A DNA stretch of 64,000 nt from Wurfbainia villosa (lineage: Eukaryota > Streptophyta > Magnoliopsida > Zingiberales > Zingiberaceae). Below the pieces are notes generated by a model, which searched no databases, was not told the origin of the DNA, and saw nothing but the letters and a program-made list of their open reading frames with translations. Location: assembly GCA_025175895.1 (NCBI GenBank), contig CM046004.1:16045011-16109010 (forward strand), read 5' to 3'. This document shows, piece by piece, positions 54,608 to 64,000 of the stretch (its first letter is position 1; each line of letters begins with the position of its first letter). The position numbers were made by a program, and so were the translations under genes.

Positions 54608-56331
54608 TGTTAGACTATCCGAGCCACAAAAATTGCTTTTTGCATTGCGGAAACCTCGAAAGTCGACCACTGATCCGTGCGAAGATAAACAAAAACTACA
54701 TGTACATGTTTAAAATCTTAGATCTACTCTAGATCTACATGTTAAGAGTTTTACCCTTGATGTGATGCCCTTCGCTTATCCCGCTCGTCCAAATGGCTTG
54801 TCGGAACTCGAGAGTGTCAAGTGTACACTCCTCTATCAGTATCCACACAAGCAATAGGTGGAGAAAAGAAACCTAGAGTGTGCTAGCACCCCTTAGAGGC
54901 TCACGCCAAGATGAGGAAGAGAGAGCTTGAGGGAAGAGAGGAGGAAGAAGATGAAGTTACACAACTTAACTTCACACTTTCATAACCCACTATAAGGGGG
55001 TTACATGCATGCATGTAACTCCAAGAGCCAATGACTCTTGGTCTCCCTCATGAGGTGTCACCCCATGATGTGTCCATGATGATGTGGAACATCATCATTG
55101 GCCGGCCCCATGCCAAGTCATCATGACATGACAATTGGTCAAGTCAAAATTGACCATTCATCTTCCCTCTCAAGTCAAGTCAAACTTGATCTCTTATCTC
55201 CCATGGTTGATCAAATCCAACCATTTGATTCAAGTCAATTTGATTTAATGAATCTCAATTCATTAGTTTAAATTGACTCGATGAATCAAATCTAAATTAG
55301 ACTCATTCAACACTTGAATCAACTTGAGTCCAACTCAATTAGTCTAATTTGGATTACTCTTAATCCAATTTGGTTCATCCCATGAACCTAATCCTCATGG
55401 TTCATCATATGAACCTAATCTCCATCTAATTGCCTTTGTGTGTGACCCTATAAGTTCTTGTAACGTTGGCAATGCTCCTAAACTGATTTAAGAACATAAG
55501 CAATAAGCGGTATCTAGAAACACATCATTGCTACCCAAGTTACAAGAATGTTGAGATCCAACATCACCTTTGTGACTACTAATTGTGACTCTCACAATAT
55601 GTGACAATGCCCCTCTATCCTTGACATTTAGATTGAACAATTGAGGCATAGATTGTGTCATCCTCGGTACAATCTATATCTTGAACTCCAAGTAGACTCA
55701 CTCTAACAAGAATAATGATGTCACTCCCATCATATAGGAGGGATAGATCCCATCTACATCACTCACATCCCTCTGCATAATTTGTTACATACACAGTAAT
55801 CGCCTTTATAGTCCACCCATTTACGGGTGACGTTTGACGAAGCCAAAGTATGCAACTCCTTATGTAGGGAACCATGGTGACTTCAGGTCCAAGGACTAAT
55901 AGTCATACTAATAGTCACATGAGAAAGTATATGACACTCATATAACGATCCATGATACTTTCTCATGGAGGGTCATTCAGTAAACATTCTCCAATGCATA
56001 TCCATGTGTCAACTTGATATCACATATCCATGACTTGTGAGATCAAGTCATCGATTTGACCTACATGCTAGTCTCGTTGCATTAACATTGTCCCTGAATG
56101 TTAATACTTGACTAGGAATGATTAAGAATAGTGTTCTCTATATCAACTCATTATCGATTCAACCAATCAATTGATATAGATAAGAACCTTCTACTCAAAG
56201 ACGTTATTATACTTAGTTATTTGGCACCAATACAAGTAAATATAATAACCATGCCTTTATAAATAGGAATATAATACAACAAAGTCCATACAACAATCAT
56301 CACATGATTGGCTCTAGGGCTTTCACTAACA
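54608..56331 (-). repeat. Copia-2 3' LTR
   Basis: On the minus strand it starts TGTTAGTGAAAGCCC and ends AGTCTAACA. A set of hairpins (55294-55415, for example GGTTCAT-CCC-ATGAACC) lies in the U3 part. Confidence 0.92.
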
Positions 56332-56340
56332 ATCTCCCAC
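56332..56340 (-). other. Polypurine tract of Copia-2
   Basis: On the minus strand GTGGGAGAT directly precedes the 3' LTR, the standard copia form. Confidence 0.8.
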
Positions 56341-58075
56341 TAGCACTAGTGTCAATCACTGTAATATCTAATACCCAATGACCTAGTATGACCATCATGC
56401 TTTTTCTGTGGTATCTGCGATGTTAGTCTCTGTGGGTACTCTGCAAATCTTCACATATCCTCTATCGATAATCTCTCGAATGAGATGGAAGCGCCGTAAT
56501 ATATTTTTGGTCCGCTGGTGTGAGCGAGGTTCCTTAGCCCGTGTAATCGCTCCATTGTTGTCACAATAGAGCTCTATAGGATCTGCTATGCTAGGAACCA
56601 CCCCAATCTCAGTAATGAACTTGCGGATCCAAACTGCCTCGTTTGTTGCCTCTGATGTAGCGATATACTCGGCCTCTGTTGTAGAATCAACAACTGTATC
56701 CTACTTCAAATTCTTCCAGGCTCATAGCGCCACCATTCAAGCAAAACACGAACCCTGACTGTGATCTATAATCATCCTGGTCAGTTTTGAAGATGACATC
56801 GATGTAACCCTTTACAACTAGATCCTCATCGCCTCTAAATATCAAGAAATATTCTTTAGTCATTCTCAAGTACTTGAGAATATTCTTGACTGCTATCTAG
56901 TGACGCTCACCTAGATTTGACTGGTATCTACTCGTCATGCTCAAAGCATACGAGACATCAGGACGAGTACATAGCATGACATACATGATAGATCCTATGA
57001 CCGATGCATAAGGGATCTTATCCATGCGGTCTCTCTCCTCTCTAGAAGAGGGACTTCGAGTCTTCGAAAGACTCACACCATGTGACATCGACAGAAGTCC
57101 CTTCTTGGAATTCTGCATGGCAAACCGTAGTAATACCGTGTCAATATATGTACTCTGACTTAGGTCAAGCAATCTCTTAGATCTATCTCTATAGATCTTG
57201 ATGCCTAGAATACAGACTGCTTCACCTAAGTCCTTCATTGAGAAGCACGTCCCCAGCCAAGTCTTCATAGACTGTAGCGAAGGGATGTCATTCCCAATGA
57301 GTAGTATGTCATCCACATACAATACAAGGAAGACAACTGTGTTTCCATTAACCCTCTTGTAGACACAGGGTTCATCTTCATTCTTGATGAAACCAAACTG
57401 TTTGATCGCATCATCGAATTGAAGATTCCAGCTCCGAGAAGCTTGCTTTAGCCCATAAATGGACCTTTGTAGCTTACATACTTTCCCAGTATGCTGTGGA
57501 TCTATAAAACCCTCAGGTTGTGTCATGTACATATCCTCGAGTAAGTTTCCATTCAGAAATGTGGTTTTGACATCCATCTGCCAGATCTCATAATCGTGGT
57601 ATGCTGCAATAGCAAGTATGATCCGAATGAACTTAAACATCGCCACTGGAGAAAAGGTTTCATCATAGTCAATACCATAAATTTGCTTGAAATCTTTAGC
57701 TACCAATCGCCCCTTATAGGTATGCGTAAGTCCATCCATGTCAGTCTTTCTCTTAAAGATCCACTTACACCCAATGGGTTTGACGCCTTCAGGTGGATCA
57801 ACCAAAGTCCATACTTGGTTTGTGTACATGGATTCCATCTCGGATCTCATGGCCTCTAGCCATTTCTCAGAATCTGGGCTCATCACAGCTTCCTGATAGG
57901 AGGTAGGCTCATTCTCAATGAGCATAATGTCATCATGGTCAGACAAGAGAAATGAGTATCTCTTAGACTGATGATGTACCCTATCAGACCTGCGAAGAGG
58001 TAGGTCTACCTGAACAGGTTGTTGTTCCACAACTCTTTGTGCAACAATCTCATCACCCACAACACTTTGTGGTTC
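56341..58075 (-). pseudogene. Copia-2 reverse transcriptase and RNase H
   Basis: The minus-strand frame 58060-56897 (387 codons) holds the whole RT: WTLVDPPEGVKPIGCKWIFK, RLVAKDFKQ, DVKTTFLNGNL, SIYGLKQASRSW, catalytic LYVDDILLIG, then IPYASVIGSIMYVMLCTRPD. After a stop at 56897, RNase H continues in 56869-56687 (YRSQSGFVFCLNGGA) and 56601-56395 (ELYCDNNGA, HILRRFHLI-like, VKICRVPTETNIAD). RT copies the RNA to DNA, RNase H removes the RNA. Some C-to-T type changes are visible in the catalytic surroundings. Confidence 0.9.
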
Positions 58076-58995
58076 CTATTCAACCTTCATCAAGGCCTCA
58101 GTGCTATGGTCCTTATCTTGAATTTCTTCATGATCGAACATACTCCCACTAGTATTTCTAGAAACAAAGTCCCTTTTTAGAAATACCCCAGTCTTTGTCA
58201 CAAACACTTTGTGCTAACTGGGAATGTAGAAGTAATATCCCTTCATTTCCTTGAGATATCCAACAAAATATCACTTATCGGATTTGGGTCATAGTTTATC
58301 TGAGACTTGATGTCGAACGTAAGCCTCACAACCCCAAATCCTCATAAAAGACATCTTGGGATTTCTCCCTGTCCATATCGTATATGGTATCTTTATCACC
58401 ACCTTGGATAGTACACGATTAAGTGTGAAGGCTGTTGTGTCTAGAGCATATCCCCAAAAGGATATAGGAAGATCTGTGTGACTTATCATAGATCATACTA
58501 TATCTAATAGGGTACAATTCCTCCTTTCGGATACATAATTCCATTGTGGTGTTCCAGGAGGAGTGAGTTGGGATAGAATCCCACACTCAGTAAGATAGTC
58601 ATGAAACTCATGACTAAGGTATTCACCACCTCGATCTGATCGAAGTATCTTAATACTCTTGCCAAGCTTGTTTTGTACTTCATTCTTGAATTCTTTGAAC
58701 TTTTCAAAGGATTCCGACTTATGTGTCATCAGATACACATAACCATATCTACTGAAGTCATTAGTAAATGTAATGAAGTACCTATAACCACCTCTAGCAG
58801 CAACATTGAAAGGGCCACATACATCACTATGTATAATTCCTAACAAGTTTGTTGCTCTTTCGCTGTGTCCACTAAAGGGAGTCTTGGTCATCTTGCCTAG
58901 AAGGCAAGACTCGCATGTCTCATATGATTCAAAATCAAATGAGTCCAGCAACCCATCCTTATGGAGCTGGGATAAGCGACTCTCATTTATGTGAC
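58076..58995 (-). pseudogene. Copia-2 integrase
   Basis: GAG-pre-integrase starts near 58995 (HCRLGHINE, then CESCLLGKMTKTPF). The core in 58951-58493 shows HSDVCGPF (Asp), LRSDRGGEYLS (Asp) and VSERRNCTLLD (Glu). A TGA at about 58490 replaces an Arg codon, and 58489-58289 continues (WGYALDTTAFTLNRV, GCEAYVRHQVSDKL). Further stops follow to 58075. Most stops are explained by one C-to-T or G-to-A change. Confidence 0.88.
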
Positions 58996-59008
58996 CTAAG
59001 CGACAATG

Positions 59009-60076
59009 CTAGAGATAGGTTTGGTTCAACTCATTTGACTTGAACCTTTTGGTACTTATGTTATAGATGGGGCTCTCTAAGTCTAGAATGTAGAGTCCAT
59101 TCATTAGAGGTGCACTACAATAGAACATATCATTTAAATAAACTGAACAACATTTGTTCTTTATTATAAATGAAAAGCCTTTCTTGTCCAAACAAGAAAC
59201 TGAAATTATGTTCTTAGTCAAAGCAGACACATAACAACATTCATCTAGTTCTAGTACAAGCCTAGAGGGCAGAGATAGAAAATAAATTCCTACAGCAACA
59301 GCAGCAACCCTTGCTCCATTGCCTACTCGTAGGTCCACCTCGCCCTTCGTCAATGCCCTGCTATTTCTCAGCACCTGCACATTGGTACAAATGTGAGATG
59401 CACATCTGGTATCTAATACCCATGATGAAGAAATAGATAGATTGACTTCTATAACATTTATACCTGAAGTAGAAGTCTCACTTCTCTTCTTCTTAAGATC
59501 TTTCAGGTATGCTTTGCAGTTACGCTTCCAGTGTCCAGCTTCCTTACAGTGGAAGCAAGTCCCTTCCTTGGCCACCCCTCCTTTTGATTTAAGTGCCTTG
59601 CCTTTGCCCTTGGCTTGGGACTTTCCCTTACCTTTAGGCTTGCCCTTGCCTTTCTTCTTTTGCACTATCAAAATGGAGTCAGATTTTTCCTTCTTAAGGT
59701 TGAGCTCAGCAGTTCTCAACATGCTAAGCATCTCAGGCAGTGACTTATCAATTTCATTCATGTTGTAATTCATGACAAATTGATTGTAGTTTTGTGGCAA
59801 AAATTGCAAGATCAAGTCAGTGGCCAGCTCTTGGCCAAGTGGGAACCCCAATATTTGTAGGTTTTCTATGTACCCAATCATCTTGAGTACATATAGACCT
59901 ACGGGAGTCCCATCTTGCATCTTGGACTGAAACAATACCTTAGAGATCTCATATCTCTCGTGCCTTGCTTGTCCTTGATACAGTTGACGAAGATGATCAA
60001 CCATATCAAAAGCATTCATGAACTCGTGTTGCTTCTGAAGCTCAAAGTTCATGGTCGCGAGCATGAGACATGACAC
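59009..60076 (-). pseudogene. Copia-2 gag (C-terminal part) and protease
   Basis: The 355-codon frame shows the UBN2 gag core (MLATMNFELQKQHE, VLKMIGYIENLQILGFP, LPQNYNQFVMNYNMN), a Lys/Gly-rich linker and a CX2CX4HX4C knuckle CFHCKEAGHWKRNC. The protease site is WVLDTRCASHIC: the usual D-T-G is D-T-R, a change that should disable it. The frame ends at a TAG, where a Trp codon (WHCRLGH) would lead into integrase. Confidence 0.88.
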
Positions 60077-60112
60077 ATCTAATGCATCATCTTGATGCTT
60101 CTTGTAAGCATC

Positions 60113-60295
60113 TCAGTCAGTTCGCGAGGCAGTGATAGGAGGTGCCTCCAGAATGGGCTGCTCCAGGACGTACAGTTTTCTTTCTTGGGTGAGAACGATT
60201 CTCAGATTCCTGTACCAGTCTAAGAAATTAGCTCCATTGAGCTTGTCTTTCTCAAGGATAGAACGCAGGGAGAGAGTGTTCGTGTTTGTTGACAT
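60113..60295 (-). pseudogene. Copia-2 gag N-terminus
   Basis: The ATG at 60295 opens MSTNTNTLSLRSILEKDKLN and FLDWYRNLRIVL, colinear with the Copia-1 gag start. A TGA after TASRTD separates it from the rest of gag, which continues in frame (DAYKKHQDDALDVSCLML). Confidence 0.85.
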
Positions 60296-61816
60296 GGTAA
60301 TCTACAACATACATAATGCAGAAAATTAATATCATATTCCATTTATCATTTAATTAGGCCTTTAATCAAATGATGCTCCCACTGTATTATAGGACTTTTG
60401 TAGAATCGAGTCATGAATGTGGTCAAACCACATTACTAGATTCATAAAACTAGCTATAATTCTTGCGGGACAAGATCCACATCATACTAAGTCTTGAGTT
60501 AGCTTTGGCTAAATCGCCCAAGACTTAGTATGATCAGTAGGTAACACATTACCGATTACATCTCTATGTAACTCTTGTTTATAGGATCAAGATCCACATT
60601 TACAAAAGATCTTGAGTTAGCTTTGGCTAAATCACCCAAGATTTAGTGTAAATATAACCTTATCCTACCTTTCCAACGGTTGGAATATGCCTATAGTTTT
60701 ACTCGATCCAATTGAGTTAACTAGTTTTACTCAATCTAATTGAGCTTATTCTCACCCAAGATGTGATAGGCGGGACCAAGATTGTCCCTCCGCACCCTAC
60801 CAAGATAATATGCGTTGTTGTGCTTTGGCAGATTCAACAACAACAAATGATCGAGGTAGTGATGGGTATCAAAACTTGGTAGACATTTTTGAGTTGATTC
60901 AATTAAGATCTAATCTAATCGTGAATGTGTATCATATATGCATCAAGGCCTTTATTATCCTACACTAGCATGCATCACATACATACAAGCAATATACTAG
61001 CATACATCATATACATACAAGCAAAATTTACTAGCATGCATCACATACATACAAGCAAAACAAATATATATATCGGACGGTCAACCTAGGGTTAGCGGCT
61101 TCTCCAAGCGCCTCCTTTGACCGCCATGTGTCGTCGGCACCCTCCTCGTAACTCCGCCTACTAGTGGACCTTCCACCGCTCCATTTTGTACATTACAAAT
61201 ATGAAACTCGAGTTACATTTGAGTCTAAAACTATTTACAACTGGAATTTTAAAAGAAGAGGCACGACGCGCATGTCGCATACCCTATACAACATGCACAA
61301 CCACAAAAACGATGCGCAAGTCGTATTATGAATTACAACACATTTATCCAATCACATTGGGGTTCTTGGGCCATGACCATCACAAAATTATACATAATTA
61401 TAAATTATGTATTTTACAGAAATTTATATAATTTTTTCTATTTTTTTTTTCAATTTTATGAGTCACATCTCTGTAATGGTCCTGCTAAGCGATTTCTGGG
61501 CGCGATCGTGGGATAATGCCCCTTTAGGGGTTAGGGGAAGCGTCCCTACTCGCAAAATCAACCTTGCGAGTGACCCATCTTGATCTTACATCGACTTAAG
61601 TCATTGTCCCAAAAACCTAAAGCGAGAATTCGCCGTTCCGGAGAGTTTTTCTCTGTGGTTGAAGCCTACAAGTGTCCCAACACTCGTTGCTTCGACTCTT
61701 CGAGAAAAATACCCAAAAAATCTATAAAAATAGGAAATTTACAGAAACTTACAGATCTGTAATTTTTATATCTAATACAAAAACTACAAAACTAAACCAC
61801 ATACATGCTTCGCACG
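60296..61816 (-). other. Copia-2 untranslated leader with duplicated hairpins
   Basis: No coding domain. It contains a duplicated hairpin (60481-60534 and 60599-60655) with identical inner stem and different outer stems, and about three tandem copies of a CTAGCATGCATCACATACAT unit (60964-61060). Short frames on either strand have no domain. Confidence 0.65.
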
Positions 61817-61830
61817 TGGCTCTGATACCA
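61817..61830 (-). other. Primer-binding site, initiator tRNA-Met (Copia-2)
   Basis: On the minus strand TGGTATCAGAGCCA, one base after the 5' LTR end. Confidence 0.88.
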
Positions 61831-61831
61831 C

Positions 61832-63555
61832 TATTGGACTATCCGAGCCACAAAAACTGCTTTTTGCATTGCGAAAACTCCGAAAGTCGGCCACGGATCC
61901 GTGCGAAGATAAACAAAAACTACATGTATATGTTTAAAAGCTTAGATCTACTTTAGATCTACAAGTTAAGAATTTTACCCTTGATGCGATGCCCTTTACT
62001 TATCCCGTTCGTCCAAATGGTTTGTCGGAACTCGAGAGTGTCAAGTGTACACTCCTCTATTGGTATCCACACAAGAAATAGGTGGAGAAAAGTAACCTAG
62101 AGTGTGCTAGCACCCCTTAGAGGCTCACGACAAGATGAGGAAGAGAGAGATTGAGGGAAGAGAGGAGGAAGAAGATGAAGTTACACAACTTAACTTCACA
62201 CTTTCATAACCCACTATAAGGGGGTTACATGCATGCATGTAACTCCAAGAGCCAATGACTCTTGGTCTCCCTCATGAGGTGGCACCCCATGATGTGTCCA
62301 TGATGATGTGGAGCATCATCATTGGCCGGCCCCATGCCAAGTCATGATGACATGACAATTGGTCAAGTCAAAATTGACCATTCATCTTCTCTCTCAAGTC
62401 AAGTCAAACTTGACCTCTTATCTCCCATGGTTGATCAAATACAACCATTTGATTCAAGTCAATTTGATTTAATGAATCTCAATTCATTAGTTTAAATTGA
62501 CTCGATGAATCAAATCTAAATTAGACTCATTCAACACTTGAATCAACTTGAGTCCAACTCAATTAGTCTAATTTGGATTACTCTTAATCCAATTTGGTTC
62601 ATCCCATGAACCTAATCCTCATGGTTCATCATATGAACCTAATCTCCATCTAATTGCCTTTGTGTGTGACCCTATAGGTTCTTGTAACGTTGGCAATGCT
62701 CCTAAACCGATTTAGGAACATAAGCAATAAGCGGTATCTAGAAACACATCATTGCTACCCAAGTTACAAGAATGTTGAGATCCAACATCACCTTTGTGAC
62801 TACTAATTGTAACTCTCACAATATGTGACAATGTCCTTCTATCCTTGATATTTAGATTGATCAATTGAGGCATAGACCGTGTCATCCTCGGTACAATCTA
62901 TATCTTAAACTCCAAGTAGACTCACTCTAACAAGAATAACGATGCCACTCCCGTCATATAGGAGGGATAAATCCCATCTACATCACTCACATCCCTCTGC
63001 ATAATTTGTTACATACCCAGTAATCGCCTTTAAAGTCCACCCATTTACGGGTGACGTTTGACGAAGCCAAAGTATGCAACTCCTTATGTAGGGAACCATG
63101 GTGACTTCAGGTCCAAGGACTAATAGTCATACTAATAGTCACATGAGAAAGTATATGACACTCATATAATGATCCATGATACTTTCTCATGGCAGGTCAT
63201 TCAATATACATTCTCCAATGCATACCCATGTGTCAACTTGATATCACATATCCATGATTTGTGAGATCAAGTCATCGAGTTGACCTACATGCTAGTCTCG
63301 TTGCATTAACATTGTCCCTGAATGTTAATACTTGACTAGGAATGATTAAGAATAGTGTTCTCTATATCATCTCATTATCGATTCAACCAATCGATTGATA
63401 TAGATAAGAACCTTCTACTCAAGGACATTATTATACTTAGTTATTTGGCACCAATACAAGTAAATATAATAACCATGCCTTTATAAATAGAAATATGATA
63501 CAATAAAGTCCATACAACAATCATCACATGATTGACTCTAGGACTTTCACTAACA
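61832..63555 (-). repeat. Copia-2 5' LTR
   Basis: It is 1724 bp, starts TGTTAGTGAAAG on the minus strand (63555), and ends AGTCCAATA (a mutated CAACA) at 61832. It is collinear with the 3' LTR, including the U3 hairpin set at about 62518-62640. Confidence 0.92.
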
Positions 63556-64000
63556 TATTGGCAAAGTAAAAGTCCAAGCATGGGTCTTGGTCATGGTAAA
63601 GTCCAAGTCATGGGTACTTGACAAAGAAAGTCCAAAGGTATAGTTTTGGCAGCATAAGTCCAAGTGTGTAGTCTTGGCTGCATAAAGTCCAAGTGAACTT
63701 TGGCGATGAAAGTCCAAGTATGGATACTTGGCAATTGGGAAGCCTAAGGGTATGATATTGGCAGCGTAAAGTTCAAGCTGTAGTCTTAGCGACATAAGTC
63801 CAACATTTGACGGCGTAAAATCCAAGCGTTTATCTTGGCGACATAAGTCCAAATATGTACCTTGGCAAAGTAGACATGGTTAGCATGACAATAGTCGATG
63901 GAAGCACTTGAAGACTAGCGTATGGATGACTTGGAGGGAACCAATAGACATAAGGCTGATGGAGGTGGCTAGAAAGCTTAGGTTTAGGCTAAAGGTGATC
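63556..64000 (+). mobile_element. Solo-LTR-family LTR, continued to the right edge
   Basis: It continues the copy begun at 54443: repeated AGTCCAAGTATGGATACTTGG units, then TGGAAGCACTTGAAG and GGAGGTGGCTAGAAAG, which correspond to 6980-7075 of the solo LTR. The remainder is outside the window. A frame on the minus strand (63852-63550) is a result of the repeat. Confidence 0.75.

Larger units (their letters stand above)
54608..63555 (-). mobile_element. Copia-2: nearly full-length Ty1/copia element, reverse strand
   Basis: The LTRs are both 1724 bp (54608-56331 and 61832-63555) and look very similar. A tRNA-Met PBS, 1.5-kb leader, gag, protease, integrase, RT, RNase H and PPT lie between, all on the minus strand. 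The flanks TCTTG (54603-54607) and TATTG (63556-63560) agree at 4 of 5 positions. It belongs to the same broad copia group as Copia-1 but a different family. Only point stops and few frameshifts are present. Confidence 0.92.

Noticed and set aside
60964..61060. CRISPR-like array
   Set aside because: Tandem units without unique spacers, in a plant retrotransposon leader.

Overview
This window is intergenic DNA from a flowering-plant nuclear genome. The evidence is plant Ty3/gypsy (Athila-like and Tekay/Del-like) and Ty1/copia retrotransposons, primer-binding sites for plant tRNA-Asp and initiator tRNA-Met, a CACTA-type end and a hAT-like non-autonomous element. The species cannot be named from the sequence. 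I found no host protein-coding gene and no intact autonomous element: almost every open frame is a piece of a decayed gag-pol gene. | LAYOUT. (1) 1-671: the start of a reverse-strand Tekay/Del-like LTR running off the left edge. 672-993: a CACTA-type end. (2) About 994-6385: a very old forward Tekay/Del-like element (gypsy-1; LTR end, tRNA-Met PBS, gag, PR, RT, RNase H), cut in RNase H by a solo LTR (6391-8069, TSD TATAC). (3) 8124(?)-53621: a reverse-strand Athila-like element (Athila-2) that hosts most of the window. Its right-hand 5' LTR, PBS, gag and protease lie at 49914-53621, its ORF-1 at 25383-26370 and its 3' tail at 8124-8518; RT and integrase are missing. (4) Inside Athila-2 ORF-1, 8519-25382 is a non-autonomous Athila-like insertion whose two outer ends are both LTR starts, so the LTRs are inverted. 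Its LTRs each carry two tandem tRNA-Asp-like sequences. A forward copia element (Copia-1, 13511-23075, TSD AATGG) is nested in it. (5) Also inside Athila-2, 27240-49630 is a Tekay/Del-like element with LTRs of about 3.7 kb and an almost fully decayed gag-pol. It is flanked by a duplicated segment of about 255 bp instead of a 5-bp TSD. A more complete Athila element (Athila-1, 32441-43497, TSD GTTAT) sits inside it. (6) 53622-64000: remnants of the solo-LTR family, a hAT-like element (53686-54286), and a nearly full-length reverse copia element (Copia-2, 54608-63555) nested in another copy of the solo-LTR family that reaches the right edge. | HOW THE PARTS RELATE. Insertion order can be read from TSDs and from reading frames that resume across insertions. 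The most unusual signals are the paired tRNA-Asp-like sequences inside an LTR whose own PBS is complementary to tRNA-Asp; the inverted-LTR insertion; repeated leader and U3 hairpins whose outer stems differ yet stay paired, in both copia families; and the long flank duplication around the Tekay-like element. All identities come from reading motifs by eye; no database search or folding program was run.
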